Assembly: GCA_963780175.1 (NCBI GenBank)
Contig: CAWAAT010000003.1
Coordinates: 248,001-312,000, forward strand
Reading direction: 5' to 3'
Origin: Brooklawnia sp963780175
GTDB lineage: Bacteria; Actinomycetota; Actinomycetes; Propionibacteriales; Propionibacteriaceae
Length of the DNA stretch: 64,000 nt
The translations under genes were made by a program, and so were the position numbers. The notes under the pieces were generated by a model. That model was not told the DNA's origin. It ran no database searches and saw only the letters and a program-made list of their open reading frames with translations. This document shows positions 46,698-55,427 of this stretch, in pieces. Each line of letters starts with the position of its first letter. Positions within the stretch are counted from its first letter, which is position 1.

Positions 46698-48358
46698 CTG
46701 ATCCCCTCCTGCGACGACGCTCGGCCCACCGGAACCATCTCGTCGGCCAGCTGCAGCAGGGCCGGCCGGTGGCTGACCACCACGGCACCCACCCCCAGCT
46801 GCCGGACTGCCGCAACGGCGATGGCCTCCGTGGCCTGGTCGAGCCCGGCAGTCGGCTCGTCCAGCACCAGCAGGCGCGCTTCGCCCAACTCGATGCGCAG
46901 CAGCGCCCGGGCCAGCGCCAGGCGTCGCCGCTCGCCGGCCGACAGGCCTTCACCATCGTCCGCAATGGGACGGGAGGCCTCAAGCGATTCCCCGCCGGCA
47001 CGGTCCAGGGCGTCGCGCACCTGGGCGTCGGTAGCGGCGGGGAAACCCATCCGCACGTTGGACGCGATGGTGCCGCGCATCATGCCGGGGTCCTGCCCGA
47101 CCCAGGCGATCTGACGTCGCCAGGAGTCGAGTTCGATGTCGCGGAGGTCGGTGCCGCCAATGCGCACGGTGCCTGCGGTCGGCGCCACGAAGCCCATCAG
47201 CACCGACAGGGCGGTCGACTTTCCACCTCCGGAGCGGCCCACGAACGCCACGACCTCGCCCGGCCTGATGGTGCACGAGAGCCCGGACAGCGAGTCGTGC
47301 TCCACCCCTGGGTAGCGCACCCCGACACCGTCGAACTCGACCTCGGCCATGGCCAGGTCGGGGGCTGGAACCGTGCCGGAGTGGGTCTGCTCGCTCGCCT
47401 CGATGATCGCGAACGCTGCGTCGGCGGCTGCGGTGCCGTCCGCGGAGTCGTGGAAGTGGACGCCGACCTGGCGGACGGGCAGGTAGGCCTCGGGCGCCAG
47501 AACCAGGATGAACAGCGCTGTGGTGAGGTCCATCTGCCAGTCGACGACGCGGAACCCGATGCTGACCGCCACCAGTGCCACCGAGAGGGTGGCGAGCAGT
47601 TCGAGGACTCCGCCGCTGAGGAAGGCGATCCGCAGGGTCTTGAGGGTCTCGCTGCGGGACGCATCCTCGGTCTGTCGCAACCCGATCAGCTGGCTGCGTG
47701 CGCGTCCGAAGACCTGCAGCGTGGGCAGGCCCCTGATGAGGTCGGCGAAGTGGTTGGCCAGTCGGGTCTGAAACGTGAACCGCCGGGCCACCTGCTCCCT
47801 GGTGGTGATGCCGATGAGGATCATGAAGATCGGGATCAGGGGGAGCGTCCCGGCGATTATGGCGGCCGACAGCAGGTCCTGCCCGAGCACGACGGCAACC
47901 ACCAACAGCGGGATGAACGCCGCCATCACCAGTTGCGGAAGGTACTTCGCGAAGTAGCCGTCCAGGGCGTCCAGGCCCTGGACGGCCAGTTGGATGAGTG
48001 CGCTTGACGAGGTGGAGGAGTCGTTGGGACGAGCGAGGCGGGCGGCCATCAGGTCGGTGCGCAGAGTCGACTTCACCGAAGCGGACGCCCGGTGCGCCAG
48101 CCACGAGTTCAGCCAACTCAGCACCCCACGCGCGGCGAACACCGCGAGGATGGCCACCACGTAGGACGCGAAGTTCGGCAGCGGCCCGTCGAAACTGGTG
48201 GAACCAGAGTCGAAGACGCCGGCCACCGCGTGCGCGACCAGCCAGGCCTGGGCGACGATGAACCCGGCGTTGGCGATGCCGGTGAGCGCAACGGCGACCA
48301 GGAAACCCCTGGTCGCCGTTGCGCGTTGAAGAAGACGCCGATCGATCGGTGCCGCCAA
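46694..48358 (-). CDS. cydD: Thiol reductant ABC exporter subunit CydD
   Basis: 554 residues from TTG 48358, which lies two bases after the cydB stop with AGAAGGG upstream; no ATG or GTG fits the homology, so the weak start may tune output. Membrane domain (for example WLNSWLAHRASASVKSTLR), then ABC ATPase with Walker A AFVGRSGGGKSTALSVLMG, signature LSAGERRRLALARALL and LVLDEPTAGLD. It pairs with CydC in the membrane. Confidence 0.92.
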   Translation of the reverse strand: MAAPIDRRLLQRATATRGFLVAVALTGIANAGFIVAQAWLVAHAVAGVFDSGSTSFDGPLPNFASYVVAILAVFAARGVLSWLNSWLAHRASASVKSTLRTDLMAARLARPNDSSTSSSALIQLAVQGLDALDGYFAKYLPQLVMAAFIPLLVVAVVLGQDLLSAAIIAGTLPLIPIFMILIGITTREQVARRFTFQTRLANHFADLIRGLPTLQVFGRARSQLIGLRQTEDASRSETLKTLRIAFLSGGVLELLATLSVALVAVSIGFRVVDWQMDLTTALFILVLAPEAYLPVRQVGVHFHDSADGTAAADAAFAIIEASEQTHSGTVPAPDLAMAEVEFDGVGVRYPGVEHDSLSGLSCTIRPGEVVAFVGRSGGGKSTALSVLMGFVAPTAGTVRIGGTDLRDIELDSWRRQIAWVGQDPGMMRGTIASNVRMGFPAATDAQVRDALDRAGGESLEASRPIADDGEGLSAGERRRLALARALLRIELGEARLLVLDEPTAGLDQATEAIAVAAVRQLGVGAVVVSHRPALLQLADEMVPVGRASSQEGIR

Positions 48359-48360
48359 GG

Positions 48361-49452
48361 TCAGCCCTTCTGGGCCGGGACGGGGGCGGGCTCGTGGGCG
48401 CTGGCCGGCATGTTCGAGGTGCTGATCCGCCTGCGGAAGATGTAGTAGCTCCAGACGGTGTAGGCGAGGACCACCGGAAGGATCGCCAGGGCCGCGATGC
48501 TCATCAGCGTCAGGGTGGCCGGTGAACTGGCCGCGACATACATGTCGAACGGGTTGGCGGTGTCCGTCGAGACGAACCCGAGGGTGCCGAACATCTTGAT
48601 GAAGTGAGTCGCGAACAGGGCCGCGATGGCCACGCCAGTGCCGATGAACGCCAGATTCTCGTGGCGCTGGATGCCCAACTCGTTGTGCATCACGATGCCG
48701 AAGCCGAGGGCTGCAACCGAGAGCAGCCCTACCACCCACATGGCCGTACCGCCGCCGGCGCTCAGGAAAGCGTTGTCGGACGCCGGGTAGGCGATGTTGC
48801 CGATCACGACGAAAGCCGCCAGCAGCGCCAGGGCCACCGGGCCGAGCACCTTGATCACACCATGGGCCTTCTCGTGCACCTCGCCCTTGGTTTTGAGTGA
48901 CAGGAAGACTGCCCCGTGCACCATGAACAGCACCACCGAGAGCACCCCGCCCAGCAGGGCGAACGGGCTGAACAGACTCAGAATGCTCTGGGTCATCAGT
49001 GGGGGATTGCCGCCCACCGGCATGCCCATCCACATGTTGGCGAACCCGACTCCGAAGACCAGCGAGACGATCAGGGACCCGATTGTGGCGGTCGCGTCGA
49101 AGGTGTCGCGCCAGTTGTCGTCCGGCATCAAGGCGCGGTACTCGAACGAGACACCGCGAATGATCAGCCCCAGCAACACGAGCAGGAGCGGAATATAGAG
49201 CCCGCTGAACAAGGTTGCGTACCAGCCCGGAAATGCGGCGAACATGGCGCCGCCGGCGGTGATCAGCCAGACCTCGTTGCCGTCCCAGGTCGGCCCGATG
49301 GTGTTGATCATGACGCGTCGTTCGAGCGGGTCCTTGCCGATCACCGGGTACAGCATGGCGACGCCGAAGTCGAATCCCTCAAGGAAGAAGAACCCGATCC
49401 ACAGCACCGCAACCAGAAGGAACCACAGGACAATGAGTTGGTCGTGTGACAT
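48361..49452 (-). CDS. cydB: Cytochrome bd ubiquinol/menaquinol oxidase subunit II
   Basis: 363 residues with about eight or nine membrane helices. Family motifs: FFLEGFDFGVAMLYPVIGKD, TIGPTWDGNEVWLITAGGAM, and FAAFPGWYATLFSGLY. It forms the oxidase with CydA, giving high-affinity oxygen reduction without proton pumping. It is 17 bases downstream of cydA. Confidence 0.97.
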   Translation of the reverse strand: MSHDQLIVLWFLLVAVLWIGFFFLEGFDFGVAMLYPVIGKDPLERRVMINTIGPTWDGNEVWLITAGGAMFAAFPGWYATLFSGLYIPLLLVLLGLIIRGVSFEYRALMPDDNWRDTFDATATIGSLIVSLVFGVGFANMWMGMPVGGNPPLMTQSILSLFSPFALLGGVLSVVLFMVHGAVFLSLKTKGEVHEKAHGVIKVLGPVALALLAAFVVIGNIAYPASDNAFLSAGGGTAMWVVGLLSVAALGFGIVMHNELGIQRHENLAFIGTGVAIAALFATHFIKMFGTLGFVSTDTANPFDMYVAASSPATLTLMSIAALAILPVVLAYTVWSYYIFRRRISTSNMPASAHEPAPVPAQKG

Positions 49453-49469
49453 CTGTAGTCTCCGGACTC

Positions 49470-50975
49470 TCAGTAGGCGAACGTCAGCGGGGCGTCAGCG
49501 TCTTTGCCCAGCTTCGGTGGGGTCACGTCGGGCAGGCCCTTGGCGATGTAGGTGAAGAAGAGCTTCAGCACTATCACGGCGATGATGCCGTAGATGGCCG
49601 TGTAGGCGATCATGCTGAACAGCACCTCGGCGAAGCTGACGCTGGGCGAGACGGCGGTCCAGGTGGGCAGCACGCCGTAGACGATCCATGGCTGACGGCC
49701 CATCTCGGTGAGGATCCAGCCGAAGGAGTTGGCCAGCAACGGCATGAACGGCAGGGCGCCCATCATGTACCTCCAGACGTTGTTCGCCGGGGGGACCTTG
49801 TTCTTGCGGGTGAACCACAACACCAGCAGCGCGATACCCATGGCTGCCATCCCCAGGCCGATCATCAGCCGGAAGCTGTAGAACGACATCATGACGTTCG
49901 GCACGGGATCGACACCCAGCTGGGCCAGATCGCTGGAGAACTCCTCCTGCAGTTGGGTTCGGGAGCCATCGACCGCCATGATGCCGTCAGACAGGTACTC
50001 CTCGGTCAGGTCGTTGATGCCCTTGACCTCGGCGAACGGGTCGTTGAAGGCCAGGAAGCTCAGGACGTAGGGAACCTCGAAGCTCCAGACCTTGGTCACC
50101 TCGGTGATGCCCTCGTCGTTCCGCTCCTGGGTGTAGATGCCCACGATCGCGAAACCTGCCGCGGTGGAGGTGTCGAGATGTCCTTCGGAGGCGGCCAGTT
50201 TCATGGGCTGGAACTTCGCCTCGACCTTGGCCTGGAGGTCGCCGGTGCCCATCACGGCCAGGGACGCGACCAGCAGCACGTAGGCGCCCATCTTGGCGAC
50301 CGAGCGCCAGATATCGGCGTCCGGATCGACGATGCCCTTGGGTGCCTCTTTGGAGACCTTGGCCAGTTTCCAGCCCCCGACCCCCGCCAGCAGGCCGCCG
50401 GAGACCATCAGGGCTGCTGCGATCTGGTGCGGGAAGGCGGTGAGGAAGAAGGGGTTGGTGAACAGGGCGCCGAAGTTCTCGAGTTCGGCGCGCCCGTTGT
50501 TGTAGGTGGCGCCCACCGGGTTCTGCATGAACGAGTTCGCAGCCAGGATGAAGACGGCCGACAAGGTCGCGCCCAACGCTGTCAGGTACATCGTCAGGTT
50601 GTGCAGGCCTCGAGGCAGCTTGTCCCAGCCGAAGATCCACAGACCGATGAAGGTCGACTCGAGGAAGAAGGCGACCAGCGCCTCGAGGGCCAGGGGTGCG
50701 CCGAAAATGTCACCGACGAAGCGCGAGTACTCCGACCAGTTCATGCCGAACTGGAACTCCTGCACGATGCCCGTGACCACCCCGGCAGCGAAGTTGATCA
50801 GGAACAGCTTCGAGAAGAACTTGGTCATTCGCAGCCACTGGTCGTTCCCGGTACGCAACCAGCGGGTCTCCATCACGGCGACCATCCAGCCGGTTCCGAT
50901 CGTGACGGGCACGAAGAAGAAGTGATAGACAGTCGTGATCCCAAACTGCCAACGCGCGAGAACTTGTGCGTCCAT
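49470..50975 (-). CDS. cydA: Cytochrome bd oxidase subunit I
   Basis: 501 residues carrying the three haems. The N-terminus ARWQFGITTVYHFFFVPVTI holds the haem b595/d His region; GMNWSEYSRFVGDIFGAPLA and the quinol-binding Q-loop follow, the loop being of the short type usual outside proteobacteria. Start at ATG 50975, with TAGCCT seven bases upstream and no Shine-Dalgarno (leaderless). The 30-base element shared with the hydrogenase leader lies 43-72 bases upstream. Confidence 0.96.
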   Translation of the reverse strand: MDAQVLARWQFGITTVYHFFFVPVTIGTGWMVAVMETRWLRTGNDQWLRMTKFFSKLFLINFAAGVVTGIVQEFQFGMNWSEYSRFVGDIFGAPLALEALVAFFLESTFIGLWIFGWDKLPRGLHNLTMYLTALGATLSAVFILAANSFMQNPVGATYNNGRAELENFGALFTNPFFLTAFPHQIAAALMVSGGLLAGVGGWKLAKVSKEAPKGIVDPDADIWRSVAKMGAYVLLVASLAVMGTGDLQAKVEAKFQPMKLAASEGHLDTSTAAGFAIVGIYTQERNDEGITEVTKVWSFEVPYVLSFLAFNDPFAEVKGINDLTEEYLSDGIMAVDGSRTQLQEEFSSDLAQLGVDPVPNVMMSFYSFRLMIGLGMAAMGIALLVLWFTRKNKVPPANNVWRYMMGALPFMPLLANSFGWILTEMGRQPWIVYGVLPTWTAVSPSVSFAEVLFSMIAYTAIYGIIAVIVLKLFFTYIAKGLPDVTPPKLGKDADAPLTFAY

Positions 50976-51017
50976 GGGCGAGAGGCTACACCAAAGCCCG
51001 TCGTCAGGGAAAAGATC

Positions 51018-51047
51018 AAACCCCTCGACGTGATCTGGCTGAGAGCC
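51018..51047. promoter_or_regulatory. 30-base element shared with the hydrogenase leader
   Basis: Matches 548-577 at 25 of 30 positions, both reading AAACCCCT at the start, TGGCT in the middle and AGAGCC at the end. Here it stands just upstream of the predicted cydA core promoter, a typical activator position. A second inverted pair, TGAGAGCCGGT (51040-51050) and ACCGGCTCTCA (51080-51090), overlaps its end. The binding protein is unknown; an oxygen- or redox-responsive regulator is the obvious guess. Confidence 0.5.
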
Positions 51048-51109
51048 GGTGGTATAAGCGGCCCGATGGGCGCCGACAGACCGGCTCTCACCGAGCGAAA
51101 CCCCGCTCT

Positions 51110-51122
51110 CGAACACTGTTAG
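51110..51122 (+). promoter_or_regulatory. Candidate BioQ operator of the biotin transporter operon
   Basis: CGAAC-ACT-GTTAG matches the core of the actinobacterial BioQ biotin repressor site as I recall it (TGAAC-N3-GTTAC). It overlaps the probable -10 region of bioY (TAGAGT, 51120-51125), where bound repressor would block transcription. Confidence 0.5.
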
Positions 51123-51132
51123 AGTGGCCCAC

Positions 51133-51762
51133 GTGGACATCTCTTCTGCCGTTCCCCGACGGTCCGCCTCCCCCGACACCGTGCAGCGATCCGTTCAGCC
51201 CGCCCGAGACCTGGCACTGATTGCTGTCTTTGCCGGCGTCACTGCTGCTCTCGGGTTGATCCCACCTATTTATCTGCCCATCACGCCCGTGCCGATCACC
51301 GCACAGTCACTGGGCGCCATCCTGGCCGGGGCCATCCTCGGTGGTCGGCGTGGGTTCGCCTCGCTGGTGCTCTTCCTGGCCCTGGTCGCGCTGGGCCTGC
51401 CGTTGCTGGCCGGCGGCCGGGGCGGTATCGGGGTGTTCTTCGGGGTCACCTGGGGCTTCCTGGTCGGTTGGACAGTGGTGGCCGGGTTCGTCGGCTGGGC
51501 CACCTACCGGTTGGGCGCACCCTACGTGGTGTGGAAGGCCATCCTCATCAACGTGCTCGGTGGGATGGTGCTGCTGTACGGCTGCGGGATCCCTGGCATG
51601 GTCGTCACCGGCAAGTTGACCTGGTCCGCCGCTGTGCTCGCCAACCTTCCTTACCTGCCCGCAGACCTGGTCAAGTGCGTCATCGCCGCGCTGGTGGCCA
51701 AGGGCGTGCACACCGCCTACCCGGGCCTGCTGCCCTTTCGTCGCCGCCAGGACGAGGCCTGA
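51133..51762 (+). CDS. bioY: Biotin ECF transporter substrate-binding protein BioY
   Basis: 209 residues, six membrane helices: LALIAVFAGVTAALGLIPPI, PITAQSLGAILAGAILGGRRG, GFASLVLFLALVALGLPLLAGGRGGIG-type BioY signature. It captures biotin at the membrane. GTG 51133 preferred since TAGAGT sits seven bases upstream; GTG 51124 is the alternative. First gene of bioY-bioM-bioN, a dedicated rather than shared ECF set. Confidence 0.95.
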   Translation: MDISSAVPRRSASPDTVQRSVQPARDLALIAVFAGVTAALGLIPPIYLPITPVPITAQSLGAILAGAILGGRRGFASLVLFLALVALGLPLLAGGRGGIGVFFGVTWGFLVGWTVVAGFVGWATYRLGAPYVVWKAILINVLGGMVLLYGCGIPGMVVTGKLTWSAAVLANLPYLPADLVKCVIAALVAKGVHTAYPGLLPFRRRQDEA

Positions 51763-51795
51763 GGTCGGGGCCTATTCGGCGTCCGGCCTGACCAG

Positions 51796-52491
51796 ATGAT
51801 GGTTCGCATCGAGATCGACCACGTCAATCACACCTACGGTCAGGGTCCGCTGGCCCGCAGGGTGCTGGAGGACGTGACGGGAGTGTTCAGCGAGCGCCGC
51901 ATCGGGGTCGTCGGGCACAACGGGTCGGGCAAGTCGACCTTCGTCCGGATGCTCAACGCCCTGCTGTTGCCCACCCGGGGACGCGTCCTGATCAACGATC
52001 TGGACACCGCCCAGCACCCCGCGAAGGTGCGCAAGTTGGCGGGGTTCCTGTTCACCGATCCCGACAACCAGATCATCATGCCAACAGTCGCCGAGGATGT
52101 CGCCTTCGGTCTGCGCAAGTCGGGCCTGACCCGCCAGCAGATCAATGATCGGGTTACCGACACCCTCGAGCGCTTCGGTCTGGCCGGGCACCGTGACCAC
52201 CCCGCCCATCTGCTCTCGGGTGGGCAGAAGCAGCTGTTGGCTCTGGCGTCGGTGCTCATCACCTCACCCGAGCTGATCATCATGGACGAGCCGACCACGC
52301 TGCTCGACCTGCGCAACGCCCGGATGATCGGCCGGGTGATCGCCGAGCTGCCGCAGACGGTCGTGCTGGCCACCCACCACCTTGACCTGCTGGACGACTT
52401 CGAGCGTGTCCTGGTGTTCGACTCCGGACGCCTGGTGGCCGACGCCCCACCTGCCGAGGCGCTGGCCCACTACCGCGGATCGATGTCCTGA
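51796..52491 (+). CDS. bioM: Biotin ECF transporter ATPase BioM
   Basis: 231 residues, single ABC ATPase domain: Walker A VVGHNGSGKSTFVRMLN, Q-loop FTDPDNQIIMPTVAEDVAFG typical of ECF A-components, signature LLSGGQKQLLALASVL and LIIMDEPTTLLD. It energises biotin uptake with BioY and BioN. It starts at ATG 51796 (or 51799), 33 bases after bioY, and ends one base before bioN. Confidence 0.94.
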   Translation: MMVRIEIDHVNHTYGQGPLARRVLEDVTGVFSERRIGVVGHNGSGKSTFVRMLNALLLPTRGRVLINDLDTAQHPAKVRKLAGFLFTDPDNQIIMPTVAEDVAFGLRKSGLTRQQINDRVTDTLERFGLAGHRDHPAHLLSGGQKQLLALASVLITSPELIIMDEPTTLLDLRNARMIGRVIAELPQTVVLATHHLDLLDDFERVLVFDSGRLVADAPPAEALAHYRGSMS

Positions 52492-52492
52492 G

Positions 52493-53110
52493 ATGGCCGG
52501 CGCTCTGCCCACCCTCGGGCTCCACCGGCCCGGGACCTCGGTGCTGCACCGGGCGCCCGCGGCGCTCAAGCTGCTCGGGCTGCTGGCGCTGGGGGTGGCC
52601 TCGGTGTGGCTGCAACAGCGATGGTGGCTGGTGGTGCTCGCCCTGGTCGTCGTCGGCCTCGGGTATCTGGCGGCTGGTTTCGGGCCCGGCCTGATGGCCC
52701 GTCAGGTCCGTCCGATGCTGTGGTTGCTGGCGTTCACCGCCGCCATGAACTGGTGGGTGGCGGACTGGCAGCGAGCCGTCTCGGTTGCCGGCATGATCGC
52801 CACCCTGGTCGCGGCCGCGGCGCTGGTGACCCTGACCACCCCCACCACCGCGCTCATCGATGTGGTGGTCGCGGCTGCGCGGCCCTTGAGGCGCTTCGGG
52901 GTGGACGCGGAGCGCGTCGGGCTCACCCTGCTGTTGGGCATCCGGTGCGTCCCGGTGATGGCCGGCCTCGCCCGCGAGGTTCGGGAGGCCCAGATCGCCC
53001 GGGGCGCCACTCGCAGTTACCGCGCCTTCGCAGTGCCCCTGTTGGTTCGCGCACTGCGCGATGCGGACGCCATGGGCGAGGCTCTGGTGGCTCGCGGATT
53101 CGACGACTGA
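52493..53110 (+). CDS. bioN: Biotin ECF transporter transmembrane coupling protein BioN
   Basis: 205 residues with about five helices and the two coupling-helix motifs of T-components, seen around AREVREAQIARGA and LRDADAMGEALVARGF (A-R-G signatures). ATG 52493 is one base after the bioM stop, so translation is coupled. It converges on the protease gene 5 bases away. Confidence 0.92.
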   Translation: MAGALPTLGLHRPGTSVLHRAPAALKLLGLLALGVASVWLQQRWWLVVLALVVVGLGYLAAGFGPGLMARQVRPMLWLLAFTAAMNWWVADWQRAVSVAGMIATLVAAAALVTLTTPTTALIDVVVAAARPLRRFGVDAERVGLTLLLGIRCVPVMAGLAREVREAQIARGATRSYRAFAVPLLVRALRDADAMGEALVARGFDD

Positions 53111-53115
53111 GCGGC

Positions 53116-54204
53116 TCAGTTGGTGGGGCTGGTGCCCAGCTCGACCAGTGCCTCGCGGGCCTGCCCGCCAGCGTCCAGCCAGGTGATTTCCACCACCTCA
53201 CCGGGATCGCTCGATTCCAGTGCCTTCAGCAGGGCGTTCGCCGTGTCGATGGGCGCCCCGGCGAAACTGAGGAAGGTCGAACCCGGCAGGAGGCCGGCCG
53301 TCGAGGCAGGCGATTCGGGCAGAACGGACACGATCACCGCGACGTTCTCCGCGCCGAGTGTCACTCCCAGCCAGGCGCCGGGGCCGACCCTGGTCTGCTC
53401 GCCCTGCCGGCCGTTGATGATGTCGTTCGCGATGTCCATCGCCGTGTCGATCGGGATGGAGTAGCTGGTCATGAGTTGGGAGACCTCCTCGCGTCCAGCG
53501 CTGGTCACACCCACCACCTCGTTGAACTGGTTGAATGTCGGGCCTCCTGAGTAGCCTGGAATCGCGCCGGCCGTGGACTCGATCAAGCCGGTGAGTCTGT
53601 CGCTGCCGTACCCCCCGAAGGCCGAGGGCAGCAGCACCGACGCGTCCACATCCGTCACCCCGCCGCCGGAGGCCTGCAGCCTCCCGGCGCCGCGTCCGTT
53701 GCCGACCGCAACCACCCGGTCTCCCACCTGCACCGGGTCGTCGGCCAGCACAGCCAGTGGCAGGCCGGACGCCCGCTCCAACCGCAGCACGGCGACGTCC
53801 GACCAGACGTTGCGTCCCACCAGGGTCGCGGAGTAGCTGTCACCCCCGTTGACCCGAACGGACAGTCGACGGGTGTCGGACACCACGTGGTAATTGGTGA
53901 GCACCAGACCCGCCTCGCTGAGGATGATGCCGGTGCCGGACGCTGAACCGGCGGTCCCCTCACCCGAGATCAGCACCACTCCGCGGCCCAGTTCGGCGGT
54001 CACCGGCAGCGAGTAGGTGGCAATCGGGCCAGGCTGCCCGCTGGACACGGGCGGGCGCTGCGCCGGCTGACCTCGGTAGGTGGTGGCTGGGCCGACCACG
54101 AACACCTGCCAGATCAGCACGGCCACCGACGCCACGGCCAACAGCAGGGCGCTGAGGAGGTCGGCAGGTGGCAGCTTCCTCCGGTGCCCGGTCGGCTGCG
54201 GCAT
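53116..54204 (-). CDS. Membrane-anchored HtrA-like serine protease with PDZ domain
   Basis: 362 residues. One N-terminal membrane helix (LLSALLLAVASVAVLIWQVF) places the enzyme outside the cell. Catalytic triad: His in LVLTNYHVVSD, Asp in WSDVAVLRLE, Ser in PGYSGGPTF (Tyr replaces the common Asn of GNSGGP). A C-terminal PDZ domain (GAWLGVTLGAENVAVIVSV, TAGLLPGSTFLSFAGAPID) completes the DegS/HtrA layout; it would handle damaged envelope proteins. ATG 54204 has AAGGAG upstream. Confidence 0.9.
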   Translation of the reverse strand: MPQPTGHRRKLPPADLLSALLLAVASVAVLIWQVFVVGPATTYRGQPAQRPPVSSGQPGPIATYSLPVTAELGRGVVLISGEGTAGSASGTGIILSEAGLVLTNYHVVSDTRRLSVRVNGGDSYSATLVGRNVWSDVAVLRLERASGLPLAVLADDPVQVGDRVVAVGNGRGAGRLQASGGGVTDVDASVLLPSAFGGYGSDRLTGLIESTAGAIPGYSGGPTFNQFNEVVGVTSAGREEVSQLMTSYSIPIDTAMDIANDIINGRQGEQTRVGPGAWLGVTLGAENVAVIVSVLPESPASTAGLLPGSTFLSFAGAPIDTANALLKALESSDPGEVVEITWLDAGGQAREALVELGTSPTN

Positions 54205-54287
54205 GAGGACTCCTTGGCTGGGCTGGCGCAAGTCTACGGCGCGAGGTAGGTGCACACATGGACGCCAGGGTGAGCCGGCAGGGCCGC

Positions 54288-55301
54288 TCAGCCCCGGGTG
54301 GACTCCCGCCTGACCAGCACCGGATCGAGCAGGACGTGGGAGTGCTCGTGGTGGGGGTCGGCCAGGGCGTGCTCGATCATGCCGACGGCGATTCCGCCTA
54401 TCTGCTCCTCGTGCTGGCGGATGGAGGTCAGCGCAACGAGGGCGCTCGCTGCGTACGGCAGGTCGTCGTAGCCCACCAGGCTGACGTCGCGTGGGACGCG
54501 CAGGCGTCCGTCGGCGACCACCGCCAGCAACGCACCCAGAGCCACCAGGTCGCTGACGGCGAACACGGCATCGGGACGCTCGCCTGCCGGGCGCGCCAGC
54601 AGGTCCTGCATGGCGATGCGTCCCGCATCCACCGAGAGTTCCGAGACCGGAACCAACTCGATGCGGACGCGGTGCTTCTCAGCGGCCGCTCTCGCGCCCG
54701 CCCATCGCCGCTCGCTGGCGGCCAGGCCGCGCGCCATCATCACCACGATCCGTCGGCAACCGCTGGTCACCAGGTGTGCGAGCGCCAACTCTCCGCCGGC
54801 AACGTCATCGCTGCCGACCGAGCAGAGCAGTCCGTCCCCGGCATGGGCGGAGGCCAACACCACCGGCGTGCCACGTCGCGAGAGGGCCAGTTCCCTGGAG
54901 AGATCACCGTTGCCGACCGCCACGATGATGCCCCGGGCGAGTTGACGCTCGAACAGCGACAGGTAGTGGTCGTGCTGGTGCTGCTGGCCACGGGTGTTGG
55001 CGGTCAGCACGTCGAGGCCTCGCCGCTCCGCCTCCCGCTCGATGCCGTCTGCCAGGTTGCTGTAGTAGGGGTTGAGTGGGTTGGGGAACAGGTAACCGAT
55101 CAGCTGCGACCGAACACCCTTGAGTTGACGTGCGGCGTGGTCGGGCACGTATCCCAGTTCGACGATGGCTGCCTCGACGGCTGCCTTGCGCCCGTCCGAG
55201 ACGCTTGAGGGTCGGTTGAGGACGTTGGAGACTGTGCCGACCGACACTCCTGCCAGTTGGGCGACGTCCTTGATTCCCACGCGAGGGTGCCGTGGCGCCA
55301 T
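54288..55301 (-). CDS. LacI-family transcriptional regulator
   Basis: 337 residues: N-terminal helix-turn-helix and hinge (IKDVAQLAGVSVGTVSNVLN, VELGYVPDHAARQL) and a periplasmic-binding-protein-like effector domain (IGYLFPNPLNPYYSNLADGI, GYDDLPYAA). It most likely senses a sugar. No sugar gene lies next to it, so its regulon is elsewhere. A possible -10, GTACTA, lies six bases before ATG 55301. Confidence 0.93.
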   Translation of the reverse strand: MAPRHPRVGIKDVAQLAGVSVGTVSNVLNRPSSVSDGRKAAVEAAIVELGYVPDHAARQLKGVRSQLIGYLFPNPLNPYYSNLADGIEREAERRGLDVLTANTRGQQHQHDHYLSLFERQLARGIIVAVGNGDLSRELALSRRGTPVVLASAHAGDGLLCSVGSDDVAGGELALAHLVTSGCRRIVVMMARGLAASERRWAGARAAAEKHRVRIELVPVSELSVDAGRIAMQDLLARPAGERPDAVFAVSDLVALGALLAVVADGRLRVPRDVSLVGYDDLPYAASALVALTSIRQHEEQIGGIAVGMIEHALADPHHEHSHVLLDPVLVRRESTRG

Positions 55302-55368
55302 GTGGCCTAGTACAACACGGTTCGCCGGCCGCTGGGGGTGGGTCCACCAGTCAACCGAACCACCTGTT

Positions 55369-55410
55369 CGTCAGTCGGCCGGCCGTCAACTGACGGCCGG
55401 CCGACTGACG
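55369..55410 (-). terminator. 20-bp perfect hairpin after the PPi-PEPCK gene
   Basis: Arms 55369-55388 and 55391-55410 are perfect reverse complements, rich in GGCCGGCC, with a two-base AC spacer. It starts 18 bases after the stop codon of the large minus-strand gene and precedes lacI. No T run follows, as often in this phylum. Confidence 0.75.
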
Positions 55411-55427
55411 AGGAAACGGAACTCAGG

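Noticed and set aside
51110..51122. A LexA (SOS) box before bioY
   Set aside because: The spacing is GAAC-N3-GTTA rather than the N4 of actinobacterial LexA sites (GAAC-N4-GTTC), and the gene is not an SOS function.
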